This document shows, piece by piece, positions 15,164 to 24,490 of a stretch of DNA of 64,000 nt (its first letter is position 1; every line of letters starts with the position of its first letter). Below the pieces are notes generated by a model, which was not told the DNA's origin, did no database searches, and worked only from the letters and a program-made list of their open reading frames with translations. The stretch spans positions 105,891 through 169,890 of the forward strand of contig DKSK01000014.1 in NCBI GenBank assembly GCA_002472565.1. Reading direction: 5' to 3'. The DNA is from Bacteroidales bacterium UBA7258. Its GTDB lineage: Bacteria; Bacteroidota; Bacteroidia; Bacteroidales; UBA932. Both the position numbers and the translations under genes were made by a program.

Positions 15164-18100
15164 ATGATACGGACTCATTCACTTCTCGGCTTTCTGCGTG
15201 CTGGAATTCTCATGTTCCCGCTCTTGCCGCTATCCATTACTTCCTTTGCCCAGACAGAGGTATCCTATAAACGCGGAGCCACGCAGTTAGAAGATATCCT
15301 TCCACCATCTCCCGAGGCGGCATCGAAAGTGAAATACTCCGACGTTCCTTTCACCCACAGCATGGGTGCCGCGGAGTACAGTGTGCCCGTCTATGTAATG
15401 AAGGGCCGCCGTTTGAAAATTCCGATAAGTCTCGATTACTGCAGTAACGGAATTAAGGTGGATGAGATCGCCGGGGTAGCCGGCCTGGGCTGGACGCTGA
15501 ATGCCGGCGGCTGCATTACCCGGGAGGTGGTGTACATGCCTGATGAGTTTTCGGACGGGACCTTTTCATACACGTGGCCAGGCAACACCATTCTTCGGAA
15601 CCTCCTCTCCCGCTCCACTGACAATACTACCCTCGATTTCCTGCGTGAGGTGGCCTGGAACCGGATTGACACAAACGCCGACCGTTATAGCTACAGCGTC
15701 CAGGGCTTGAAAGGACAGTTCATAATTGACCCTGACGGGAAAATAATCCAACTCCAAGGGGACGGAGTGGACATAACATACGATGAGGTCAACATCGGAG
15801 GAAAGGTGGAGAAGATTTTCACCATCGTCGGCCCTGACGGAATTGTCTACACCTTCGGCTGCCGCGAGACGGGAACCCGCAAAGACCAGTATCGGGAGGA
15901 GACCTATTCCTCCGGTCAGCGGATGGACTGGAGTGCCACGACCGCATGGTACATAACGCGGGTGACGAGCCGTGACGGGACAGAGACGGCCTTCTTTACC
16001 TACCAGGACGGCGGGACGTGGGACCGCAGCACTCGGTCGGTCACGAAGAGGATAACGGCCATGCCGAGCACCAATACCAGCGGATACGATGAGAGTTTAG
16101 ACAACTCGTACGAGACGGTAAAGGCCTCCTACCAGACAAAGGTGCTCACCGGCATCAGCCTTTCAGGCTTCACCGCTTCATTCGACTACGCTTCCGTTTC
16201 CTCACACTCCCTCCATTCGGTGACGACCGGCACCGACGCCGCCAACTATCCACGTCGACTGACTCGTATCACCGTGACGAACGCCTCTGGGACGCAACTT
16301 GTTAAGGCAGAGACCACCACTGAGCGGCATGCCTATGACGGACGCTTTCTGCTGAGCGGGATAAACTTATACAGGTCCGGGGCTCTGGATGACCGATGGA
16401 CATTCACGTACGACACCCCCTTCCATATGATATCCCGATACTCACAGGACTGGTATGGCTACTTCAACGGAGAGAACGGGGACGGAATCATGCTTCATCC
16501 CTTCGGAAGCGCAGCATCAAGAAGCGACCTCTGCCCATACGTTCTGAATTCTTCGCCAAACTATACGGCTAAACTGACCTACGGAGCACCCGATGCGCGG
16601 GAAGCCACCTACATGATGCTGACGTCAGCGGATCATGACGGTGCGCGCACGAGCTGGGCCTATGAGGGCGGGCAGACGGGCACCAGCATGTCGGTTGCGG
16701 GAAAAACCGTCCCCGTGAGTATCGGGGTGCGCGTGAAGGAGATCCGTGTGATGGATGGGAACACGCTAAAGCAGGTCCGTTCGTTTACATACGGCAACCC
16801 CTCGTCGAACATATCTTTCTATCCACTCCTAGAGGCATACCTGCGCACTTCCGCTCGGATTACATTGAATGAGGGTACCCTCCTCTCTTCTGGCACAGCT
16901 TGGTCCTTCTCCCTCTACGAGAGTCCCGTCACGGACGGGCAGACACTCTCGTCCGCAAGGGTTTGGTACGGTTCCGTCTCCGAGGAGGTTTCTGCCGATG
17001 GGTCGCCCGTCGGGAACAGGACGGTATACACCTACGATACTACCCCAATCCACAACACGTACTACAACACGTTGGCTCGTTTCCCTTCTAGGTGGCGGAA
17101 TTCATACTCCGAAGTGCTCCTCGGCATTTCTCCTTTTTCGGGGGTCGAGTCCGAGTACTGCTATGATGGTGCGACAGAAGCGCCTCGCCTTGTCCGGAAG
17201 GAGACTTGGAGGCGGAACCCTTCCACGGGGGCACCGGAGCTCGTGGAGAAGGAAGAGACATCATATTTCTCCTTCAGATCCTCCTCCCAGCTGACGGGCT
17301 ACAAGGCAGTGCAGGTTATGCAGCGGCTCGAGGAGGGAACAGTTTACGACCAAGACTTCCAACACTATCCACTCTACAGCCAGCGCCGCATGGGCTCCGC
17401 CCCTTCCTCCGTGACGCATATCGGCTATCACCCTTCCGGCAATGATACGACGCTCATCGAATACAGAGCCACCCGCAATTCGTACAGCCAGCCAGTCCGG
17501 AACTTGTCAGTCACGCTGACCTCTTCGGACACCGCCCGCACCGTGGCCATGACCTACCCGGACACCTGGCCCGTTGAAGCACCGTCGTGGGTCTCCGCGC
17601 TGACCTCCTCTCATGCCCTGTCAGAGCCCGTACGGAGATCGTACAGCCTTGTGTTACCGTTTGATGGCGAATCCCTGGATTTACGCCCGTTCCCAAACAG
17701 AGTCGGAGCTCAGCAAATCTCAAGCCCGGATTCCTCCAGCTTAAGAAGCATAGTAACGGAATATGGTATGTTCAATGGCAGACTAATGCCTGCGCGGACC
17801 ATCGAATACGTGGGAGGAGTAGAGTCATGGCGCGAGGAGATACTTTCCCGGGATGTTCTAGGCAATCCCGCCTCAGTCAAGGAGAAAGGAAGGCCCGTGA
17901 CATCAATTGTATGGAGCTACAACGGTCTGTATCCGGTTGCAGTCGTGGAAGGTGCTTCCTTGCAGTCTGTCTTGTCCGCCCTTAATGGTCAAGACGAAGC
18001 CGACGCTCTCACACGGGCATCTGTTCCGTCCGCCGCACAACTGGAGGCACTTGAGGACCTGCGGACGGCGTCGTCTACATCATCGTCGCATGTGACTACG

Positions 18101-21100
18101 ATGACCCACGCCCCTGGTGTCGGAGTGCTTTCCGTGACCGACCCCGCAGGAATCAAGACCTCATATTCCTATGACAACGGCGGTCGGCTGGCATCGGTAG
18201 TGAACACCCTCGGGGAAACAACCGACGAGTATGCCTACAGCCTTCTCAACAGCGGCAACAATCTTCTCAGCGCCGCTCATTATAAATATACCGGCACCGG
18301 GAAGTCGGCCTCGTACCGCGATGTCTCCTGGTGGAATACTATCGGAATGAAGCTGGAGGACGTCGCCGTGGCCTCTTCCGGAGCGGACGGTTCAGACCTC
18401 GTCACCGCTTATGAATCCGACTACATGTTCCACGATGACGTGCGCAGGTGGCTGCCGTACCCGGCGACCGGAACCGCGGGGTCGTTCCGCACCGAAGCGG
18501 CATCGGCATCATCGTCATATCACGGCAGCGGGTCAGCCTTCCATGGGCGCACTTATGAAGAGTCCTCTCGCGATAAGGTGCTTGAAACCACTCTCCCGGA
18601 ATATTCCGAGCACCCGGAGAAGTTTTCAGATGACGTAGTCTCGGGGTTTCCGATTCTGCTGTGGAAGCATGGCACCGTGACGGAAAAAGGCGTCTATTCT
18701 ATAGGTCAACTGGTGGCTGAGTCAACACAGGACGCAGACGGACGTCTCTCGTACAGGGTGAAGGACCATCTGGGACGTCTGCTCGCGACAAAACGCGAGG
18801 GGGCCGGAGCGGGTTGGGCCTCCTCCACGCGTTACGTCTACGATGAGATGGATAGACTTGCAGCAGTGATCGGTGCCGGTATCCCTCTGTCCGACACCCT
18901 GTCCATGTGGCGGTACGGATACGACAGCCTCAGCAGGCTTGGCTCCAAGGGCGTGCCAGGGAGCGTGCGGGAGTACTACACCTACGATAGTGAAAACCGC
19001 ATCTCATCCGCCACACGCGGGGACGAGGTTACTACATTCAGTTATGACGCCTTCGGCCGCATCACCTCCAAGAGTTTGAAGTCCGGCACTGCCGCGTCCG
19101 TTGTAATAGAGACCCATGAGTATGATAGCTATTCGCCTTCGGCCGTCGCACTCATAGGAGGGAGTTCTTACACTTCGGGCCCTCGAATGGGCTTTGAGAC
19201 CCGGACGTCGTATGCCGTTACGGACGGACAAGGAGGGTTCTTCGGTACAACCAATACTGCTTACGCCTACGATGAACTCGGGAGACTTGCCAGGAGTGTG
19301 ACTCTGTATCCGGACGGACACAAGAACACGACGGTCATCACTTATGACTTCGCCGGCAACCCGACTTCAGCGGTAGTGACGGGCGTACGCCCGGCCGGCG
19401 GATTGACGGACGAGCTCTCCGTAACTACAACGTACGACGCCAGGGAGCGTCCATTAAGCACTGTCTCCGTCCTGACGACAGGAGGCGTAGAGAAGGCCCG
19501 CAACACGACGCTCTACACCTATGACGCGCTTGGACGCAGGTCGGCATTGTCGTCGGGCCCGACATCTTCCGCCGGTCTTCTTGAATCGCAGTACACCTAT
19601 ACCCTCCAGCAGTTTACGTCGTCATTAACTACAACGCTCGGCGGCAGGGCTGTCTTCTCGGAGAGGCTTGACTACGACTCTCCGACCACTTCATTTGGCG
19701 GTCCATCATACACCGGGCTCATCACTAGGAGAAGTGAGACGTGGTCAATCCCGACGGGTCCGACCCTGATCCAGACCGTATCCAGGACGGAGGACTACGA
19801 ATATGATTATGCGGCAAGACTGTCCGCTTGGGATGACTCCTCTACTGGGGAGGATATCTCCTACGATGCCAGGGGGAACATCACTCGAAGAGTCCCGAGA
19901 CACGGGTCAGGGGAGACTGTCATCCAGACCTATACGGACGACCTTCTCGCTACTCGGAAGGTTGGAACAGCCGCGCCAGTCTCATTCGCCCATGACTCTT
20001 TCGCCAGGATGACTAGCGATGGAGCGTCCGGGCTCTCCATAACCTACAACACCTTTAATCTTCCGGAACAACTCTCACAGAGTTCCACATTGAAAGTAAA
20101 GTACTCCTACTTTGCCGACGGCACGAAGGTCTCCGCACTGGACGCTTTCGATTCCGGACTTGTGTACCGCGGGCCGTTTACTTATCGGCGCAGTTCCGAC
20201 GGAAAACTTACATTCGAGAGTGCCCCGTTCGACAGAGGGCGCTTTACCGAGGCTGGTACCCGTTACTATGTCACCGATCACCTCGGCAGCGTGAGGGCCG
20301 TCATTAACGGCAACGCATCGATGACCACTTACCCGCTGGCCGGGTTCTACTCTATCGATAATTATGCTCCGTTCGGGACAAAATCTACTTCAAGCGCTTC
20401 ATCTTACGTCAGTCTGGCATCCACTGGCTCAACGGTCTCCCTCCGCGATGGTTACACTGGCCAGGAGGACCAGGAACCGGACTTCGGCCTGCCGTACATA
20501 GACTTCGGCGCCCGGCAGTACAGCCCGTCCATCTCGCGTTGGCTAGTTCCGGATCCGATGGGGGAGAAGTATTATGACATCAGCCCGTATGCTTATTGCA
20601 ATGGGAATCCTGTTAATCTAGTGGACGATGAGGGTAATTCTCCCCAAGTTGTAGGAGCTCTCAGTGGGGCATTGGTCGGTGGAATCATAAGCGGAGGCTT
20701 CGCTTATTTTATCGATGGAAAAAGAGGCAGTGACTTTTGGGGAGCGGTTTGTGGCGGAGCCGTTTCCGGTGCTATCATCGGCGCGACTGGAGGTCTGGCA
20801 TTATTGGGTGAAAATGCTGCTACTGTTTTACTGCGAGAATCTATAATTGGGGCACTCGGCGGTGCTGGAGGAAGTGTCACAGAACAGTTCGTTGCCGGCC
20901 AGACGGTTGATCCTGGAAAAGTTGCAGCTGATGCTGCTGGAGGAGCCGTTGCAGGCACAATTTCGAAATTTGGAGAGAAAAAAATAGAGATAGTATCGAA
21001 TCGTTCTATTGTGAATATAGAGAAAAAGTATGAATCGGAAGAAAGTGTGCAGGCTCTTCGTAAGGAAGTGAAGCAGGAGCTAGAAGAAGCAGGGCGTTCC

Positions 21101-21289
21101 ACAGGGTACAGAAACATGTCTTTAATTAATAAGACTACAGCAGAAAGAATCAATACCTTAAAATCCGGTGATGAGTTCATAGTGGTTAAAACCGCAGAAG
21201 CTGTGAATGCAACTCAAAAAGAATTGAATAGCCGATGGACTCAAAAAGCAGCTACGAATTATTATGAGAAATTCAAAAATAAGTATTAA
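15164..21289 (+). CDS. Secreted Rhs/YD-repeat polymorphic toxin-like protein
   Basis: A 2041-residue protein with an N-terminal signal peptide (about residues 1-29, ending SFAQ). An N-terminal beta-rich region (TGLGWTLNAGG-like GVAGLGWTLNAGG near 105-120) is followed by many YD repeats, such as YDNGGRLASV, YDEMDRLAAV, YDAFGRITS and YDELGRLARS. The Rhs-associated core ends with YVTDHLGSVRA, GARQYSPSISRW, DPMG (1797-1800) and AYCNGNPVNLVDDEG (to 1824). After that the sequence changes: a glycine- and alanine-rich, membrane-compatible segment (about 1825-1930), then an AT-rich, lysine- and glutamate-rich tail (about 1930-2041) with no motif I recognise. Rhs shells typically enclose such a C-terminal effector. 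The overlapping next gene is a likely immunity gene. No secretion apparatus is encoded nearby. Confidence 0.85.
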   Translation: MIRTHSLLGFLRAGILMFPLLPLSITSFAQTEVSYKRGATQLEDILPPSPEAASKVKYSDVPFTHSMGAAEYSVPVYVMKGRRLKIPISLDYCSNGIKVDEIAGVAGLGWTLNAGGCITREVVYMPDEFSDGTFSYTWPGNTILRNLLSRSTDNTTLDFLREVAWNRIDTNADRYSYSVQGLKGQFIIDPDGKIIQLQGDGVDITYDEVNIGGKVEKIFTIVGPDGIVYTFGCRETGTRKDQYREETYSSGQRMDWSATTAWYITRVTSRDGTETAFFTYQDGGTWDRSTRSVTKRITAMPSTNTSGYDESLDNSYETVKASYQTKVLTGISLSGFTASFDYASVSSHSLHSVTTGTDAANYPRRLTRITVTNASGTQLVKAETTTERHAYDGRFLLSGINLYRSGALDDRWTFTYDTPFHMISRYSQDWYGYFNGENGDGIMLHPFGSAASRSDLCPYVLNSSPNYTAKLTYGAPDAREATYMMLTSADHDGARTSWAYEGGQTGTSMSVAGKTVPVSIGVRVKEIRVMDGNTLKQVRSFTYGNPSSNISFYPLLEAYLRTSARITLNEGTLLSSGTAWSFSLYESPVTDGQTLSSARVWYGSVSEEVSADGSPVGNRTVYTYDTTPIHNTYYNTLARFPSRWRNSYSEVLLGISPFSGVESEYCYDGATEAPRLVRKETWRRNPSTGAPELVEKEETSYFSFRSSSQLTGYKAVQVMQRLEEGTVYDQDFQHYPLYSQRRMGSAPSSVTHIGYHPSGNDTTLIEYRATRNSYSQPVRNLSVTLTSSDTARTVAMTYPDTWPVEAPSWVSALTSSHALSEPVRRSYSLVLPFDGESLDLRPFPNRVGAQQISSPDSSSLRSIVTEYGMFNGRLMPARTIEYVGGVESWREEILSRDVLGNPASVKEKGRPVTSIVWSYNGLYPVAVVEGASLQSVLSALNGQDEADALTRASVPSAAQLEALEDLRTASSTSSSHVTTMTHAPGVGVLSVTDPAGIKTSYSYDNGGRLASVVNTLGETTDEYAYSLLNSGNNLLSAAHYKYTGTGKSASYRDVSWWNTIGMKLEDVAVASSGADGSDLVTAYESDYMFHDDVRRWLPYPATGTAGSFRTEAASASSSYHGSGSAFHGRTYEESSRDKVLETTLPEYSEHPEKFSDDVVSGFPILLWKHGTVTEKGVYSIGQLVAESTQDADGRLSYRVKDHLGRLLATKREGAGAGWASSTRYVYDEMDRLAAVIGAGIPLSDTLSMWRYGYDSLSRLGSKGVPGSVREYYTYDSENRISSATRGDEVTTFSYDAFGRITSKSLKSGTAASVVIETHEYDSYSPSAVALIGGSSYTSGPRMGFETRTSYAVTDGQGGFFGTTNTAYAYDELGRLARSVTLYPDGHKNTTVITYDFAGNPTSAVVTGVRPAGGLTDELSVTTTYDARERPLSTVSVLTTGGVEKARNTTLYTYDALGRRSALSSGPTSSAGLLESQYTYTLQQFTSSLTTTLGGRAVFSERLDYDSPTTSFGGPSYTGLITRRSETWSIPTGPTLIQTVSRTEDYEYDYAARLSAWDDSSTGEDISYDARGNITRRVPRHGSGETVIQTYTDDLLATRKVGTAAPVSFAHDSFARMTSDGASGLSITYNTFNLPEQLSQSSTLKVKYSYFADGTKVSALDAFDSGLVYRGPFTYRRSSDGKLTFESAPFDRGRFTEAGTRYYVTDHLGSVRAVINGNASMTTYPLAGFYSIDNYAPFGTKSTSSASSYVSLASTGSTVSLRDGYTGQEDQEPDFGLPYIDFGARQYSPSISRWLVPDPMGEKYYDISPYAYCNGNPVNLVDDEGNSPQVVGALSGALVGGIISGGFAYFIDGKRGSDFWGAVCGGAVSGAIIGATGGLALLGENAATVLLRESIIGALGGAGGSVTEQFVAGQTVDPGKVAADAAGGAVAGTISKFGEKKIEIVSNRSIVNIEKKYESEESVQALRKEVKQELEEAGRSTGYRNMSLINKTTAERINTLKSGDEFIVVKTAEAVNATQKELNSRWTQKAATNYYEKFKNKY

Positions 21290-21779
21290 GCCTTTGGTTG
21301 TGAGGAATAAAGATCAGGATGCAGTAGGCGTAATAGGCGGACTAGCTGGTATGGTACTTACCATAGTATCATATCCGATATTGATTAATTACAATCCGAT
21401 TGTTTTTTATTCCTCTATAATTTGTTTCAGTATATGTATTGTAGTTCATGGCCGCTTTTTTTTGACAGATTCGGAGAGGGATAAAATTGTTTTCAAGATG
21501 GATGAACATGGAATCTTTTTTCACAATAAGCGTCCTCATTCTTTTGAGTGGCAAGATCTGAAAGAGGTTTCGGTCCGGTATTTGACCAACGAGAAGGGAG
21601 AGAAAAATCGAATGCTGATTATTATTACTCAGTCCAATATAGAATATCGTCTTGATATATTCAAATTTGTTCTGTCTAATGCGTCGACAATACGACGTCT
21701 GAAGGAATTAGTTGATTCATACTCACAAGGGACGGTCTCTTTCAAGAATTACCCTTACCGGAGCAAAAAATCTTCATAA
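21264..21779 (+). CDS. Small two-helix membrane protein, candidate Rhs immunity protein
   Basis: A 171-residue protein of unknown family. Two hydrophobic segments at about residues 21-41 and 44-64 are followed by a soluble beta-rich domain (about 70-155: KIVFKMDEHGIFFHNK, FEWQDLKEVSVRYL, NRMLIIITQ) that resembles small membrane-anchored PH-like domains. The ATG overlaps the last 26 bases of rhs. The gene is markedly more AT-rich than its surroundings, like the rhs tail just before it. Position, overlap, size and composition fit an immunity protein paired with the Rhs C-terminus; this is inference. A membrane location would suit a toxin that acts at the inner membrane or from the periplasm. 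Confidence 0.65.
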   Translation: MRNSKISIKPLVVRNKDQDAVGVIGGLAGMVLTIVSYPILINYNPIVFYSSIICFSICIVVHGRFFLTDSERDKIVFKMDEHGIFFHNKRPHSFEWQDLKEVSVRYLTNEKGEKNRMLIIITQSNIEYRLDIFKFVLSNASTIRRLKELVDSYSQGTVSFKNYPYRSKKSS

Positions 21780-22028
21780 CCATATTCAAACGTTCCAAGC
21801 CCTTCGCAAAGACGTCGCAGCCACAGTGTGGCACTATCCCTGCTCATGAGTACCCTCAGAAGGCCATCACCCTCAAGTCGAGATTCGGCGGAATGCCTGG
21901 GGAGAGAAACCCTCAGGCCCGCTACCGCAACCCCGGGATTCCGCCCGGGGAAATCATCAGGGAGGATAATCAGTAGTATTTGAAGTTAAATGTTGGCCGT
22001 ATCAAGTCGATTTTCTCAAAATAATGAC
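21780..22028. other. Intergenic region with strong hairpin and an open frame lacking a start
   Basis: After the candidate immunity gene the composition returns to GC-rich. An open plus-strand frame (21716-21976) has no plausible start codon but reads like protein: AHEYPQKAITLKSRFGGMPG, then NPQARYRNPGIPPGEIIRED and a stop. It may be a remnant of a displaced Rhs tip. The same DNA folds: CCCCGGG (21931-21937) and CCCGGGG (21944-21950) form a hairpin without a T-run, and GGCGGAAT (21887-21894) pairs with ATTCCGCC (21938-21945). Confidence 0.5.
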
Positions 22029-22036
22029 TAATTTTG
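22029..22036 (+). promoter_or_regulatory. Promoter -7 element for the carboxyltransferase gene
   Basis: TAATTTTG, with a predicted leader of about 38 bases before the ATG at 22080. Confidence 0.55.
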
Positions 22037-22079
22037 TCAGAATTGTGGCTTAACTTGAAATATCTAACTATTCATCGAT

Positions 22080-23924
22080 ATGACTAACAAACGCGAAATA
22101 AAATTTTCCCTGGTATACAGGGATATGTGGCAATCCTCGGGTAAATATGTCCCGAGAGTTGACCAGCTTGTAGAGGTGGCCCCGGCCATCATTGACATGG
22201 GCTGCTTCGACAGGGTGGAAACCAATGGAGGTGCCTTCGAACAGGTCAACCTGCTCTTCGGCGAGAATCCTAACGTAGCCGTCAGAAAGTGGACAGCCCC
22301 TTTCCATAAGGTCGGAATCCAGACCCATATGCTTGAAAGAGGACTCAACGCCCTCCGTATGAATCCGGTTCCAGCCGATGTCAGGGCCCTCATGTACAAG
22401 GTCAAGAAGGCTCAGGGCACGGACATCTCACGTTCCTTCTGCGGTCTCAACGACCCGAGAAACCTCCGCCGTTCAGTGGAATTCGCCCGCAAGGCCGGCA
22501 TGATCAGCCAGGTCGCCCTCTCCATCACCTATTCTCCGGTCCACACCGTTGAATATTACATGGGAGTCGTTGACAAAGTCGTAGAGTACGGAGCCCAGGA
22601 AATCTGCCTCAAGGATATGGCCGGAGTCGGCCGTCCTACCATGCTCGCGGAGCTCGTCCATGAGATCAAGGCGAAGTATCCTCACATCCTCGTCCAGTAC
22701 CATGGCCACACCGGCCCTGGCTTCTCTCCTGCCTCCATGCTTGAGGTAGCGAGAGCCGGCGCAGACTACCTCGACGTGGCTACCGAGCCTCTTTCCTGGG
22801 GCAAGGTCCATCCAGACGTCATCACCATCCGTGAGATGATGAAGGCCGACGGCTTCCTGGTCAAGGATATCAACATGGATGCCTACATGGAGGTCCGCCG
22901 CCTGACCCAGAAGTTCATAGACGACTTCCTCGGCTACTGGATCAACCCGAGCAATGCGAAAATGTCCTCTCTCCTCGTGGGCTGCGGCCTTCCGGGAGGC
23001 ATGATGGGATCCATGATGGCAGACCTTCAGAAGTTCCAGGGCGCCATCAATATGGGCGAAAGGGCCCACGGACGACCTGAGATGAGCCTCGACACCCTCA
23101 TGGTGAAGCTCTTCTCCGAGGTGCAGTATGTTTGGCCTAAGCTCGGCTATCCGCCACTCGTAACTCCGTTCAGCCAGTACGTCAAGAATACGGCGCTGAT
23201 GAATCTTCTCAATACCATCAACGGCAAGGGTCGCTGGGCGACCATCGACCCTGACACCTGGAAGATGATCCAGGGCAAGATGGGTAAACTGCCTGGGCCT
23301 CTCGCTCCGGAGATTGTTGAGCTCGCAAAGCAGACCGGCCATGAGTTCCATGACGAGGATCCTCAGACGAATTATCCTGATGAACTTCCTAAGTTCCAGC
23401 AGATGATGAAGGATGAGGGCTGGGATGAAGGCCAGGATCAGGAGGAGCTCTTTGAGTTCGCCATGCACGAGCGTCAGTACCGCGATTACAAGAGCGGAGT
23501 AGCGAAAGAGCGCTTCAACAAGGAGCTCGCCGACCTGAAAGAGAAGTCTCACGCCCCTATCAACGTCGTGCGTCCGGTAATCGAGATGCCTAAGTTCGAC
23601 GTGGATGAGTACGCGAAGCGCTATCCTCATGCCGTTCCTGTCCAGGCTCCGGCCAAGGGCCAGCTGCTCTGGCAGGTGGATGTCGACAACGATTCCGCCG
23701 CTCCTATTGCCGGCACGGCCGTAAAGGCCGGCAAGGGCATGGGCTTCGTCCAGACATATTATGGAATGGAGGAACTTATACCTGCCGTTGACGGAAGGGT
23801 AGTAGCCACGCTCGGCAAGCAGGGTGAGAAGGTTGAAAAAGGAGAGATCGTAGCCTTCATCGAGGGCTCGGCAGATGCCTCTTCCGAGAAAAAGGAAGGC
23901 GTAAAGGCTGAGGCGGAGAAGTAA
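22080..23924 (+). CDS. Pyruvate/oxaloacetate carboxyltransferase-type protein (OadA/PycB-like)
   Basis: A 614-residue protein of the HMGL-like carboxyltransferase family (oxaloacetate decarboxylase alpha, pyruvate carboxylase subunit B, transcarboxylase 5S). The N-terminal TIM barrel has SLVYRDMWQSSGKYV, the ICLKDMAG lysine segment and the metal histidines in VQYHGHTGPG. The middle GLPGGMMGSMMADL and LGYPPLVTPFSQYV segments are typical. The C-terminal part (about 515-600) has the shape of a biotinyl domain, but where AMKM is expected it reads GMEE (562-565), so the biotin-accepting lysine is absent. It may act with a separate biotin carrier or as a carboxyltransferase alone. No accC, Na+-pump subunit or carrier gene is adjacent. 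Confidence 0.85.
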   Translation: MTNKREIKFSLVYRDMWQSSGKYVPRVDQLVEVAPAIIDMGCFDRVETNGGAFEQVNLLFGENPNVAVRKWTAPFHKVGIQTHMLERGLNALRMNPVPADVRALMYKVKKAQGTDISRSFCGLNDPRNLRRSVEFARKAGMISQVALSITYSPVHTVEYYMGVVDKVVEYGAQEICLKDMAGVGRPTMLAELVHEIKAKYPHILVQYHGHTGPGFSPASMLEVARAGADYLDVATEPLSWGKVHPDVITIREMMKADGFLVKDINMDAYMEVRRLTQKFIDDFLGYWINPSNAKMSSLLVGCGLPGGMMGSMMADLQKFQGAINMGERAHGRPEMSLDTLMVKLFSEVQYVWPKLGYPPLVTPFSQYVKNTALMNLLNTINGKGRWATIDPDTWKMIQGKMGKLPGPLAPEIVELAKQTGHEFHDEDPQTNYPDELPKFQQMMKDEGWDEGQDQEELFEFAMHERQYRDYKSGVAKERFNKELADLKEKSHAPINVVRPVIEMPKFDVDEYAKRYPHAVPVQAPAKGQLLWQVDVDNDSAAPIAGTAVKAGKGMGFVQTYYGMEELIPAVDGRVVATLGKQGEKVEKGEIVAFIEGSADASSEKKEGVKAEAEK

Positions 23925-23946
23925 GAGCCGTCTTTTCTGAAATAAT

Positions 23947-23983
23947 AATCCCGGGGCCTGCAGAGACTCCGGGATTTTTTTTT
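23947..23983 (+). terminator. Intrinsic terminator after the carboxyltransferase gene
   Basis: A perfect stem AATCCCGG (23947-23954) / CCGGGATT (23969-23976) followed by nine T residues, 22 bases after the stop codon. It is convergent with the Fur-family gene. Confidence 0.85.
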
Positions 23984-24031
23984 GACGATTACGGCGATGA
24001 TTCGACAAGCGGGCTTGGCCGGCGCTTTGGC

Positions 24032-24490
24032 TCAGCTGATTTTGCTGCGCATCCTGCTCGGATGGCAGATAATCTGCAGATCGAAACCGTCAATCTTATA
24101 GCCCTTGAACTTCTTCTTGCAGAGCCAGTCGTTGATTTCTTCCATGAGGTCATCGGCAATGACATCGCGGTAGGTATTGTTCACGGTGTCATATAGATGC
24201 AGATGTTGGAAAGTGTTCACGTCGAAGTACATCTTGTTGTTGGAACTCATTCTGTGGTTGTAGATCCCCAGCGCTGCGAGCTGACTGAGAATGTTGTAGA
24301 CTGTCGCTACGGTAATCTTGACTGTTCCGTCCGTGCGTATCGCTTCAGTCACCATGTCGGCAGATGCGTGTCCGAGTCTCAGCATCGCTTCGTGCACGGC
24401 GAGTCTCTGGTTTGTTGCCTTAAGATTGAATTTTCTGAGAAGTATCTTGAATTCCTCCATGTCTGGAGCGTGTTGGGCTTGTGTCGCCAT
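24032..24490 (-). CDS. Fur/PerR-family transcriptional regulator
   Basis: A 152-residue protein with the Fur-type winged helix (NLKATNQRLAVHEAM, then VTEAIRTDG and ATVYNILSQLAALGI, about residues 21-75) and a short dimerisation domain starting NKMYFDVNTFQHLHLYD. The CxxC structural zinc motifs of classic Fur and PerR are absent; only two isolated cysteines remain near the C-terminus. It may sense peroxide or iron through the remaining histidine site, but the metal is uncertain. It has its own promoter at 24543-24550. It lies close to trxB, which would suit an oxidative stress link, though this is inferred from position only. Confidence 0.88.
   Translation of the reverse strand: MATQAQHAPDMEEFKILLRKFNLKATNQRLAVHEAMLRLGHASADMVTEAIRTDGTVKITVATVYNILSQLAALGIYNHRMSSNNKMYFDVNTFQHLHLYDTVNNTYRDVIADDLMEEINDWLCKKKFKGYKIDGFDLQIICHPSRMRSKIS

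Noticed and set aside
15164..21779. Integrated element around rhs
   Set aside because: No integrase, transposase or att-like direct repeats flank the island, although tRNA-His lies just upstream; tail exchange explains the composition change better.
22473..24008. A 511-codon minus-strand frame opposite the carboxyltransferase gene
   Set aside because: The sense strand has strong family motifs; the antisense frame is a by-product of GC-rich codon use and has no domain pattern.
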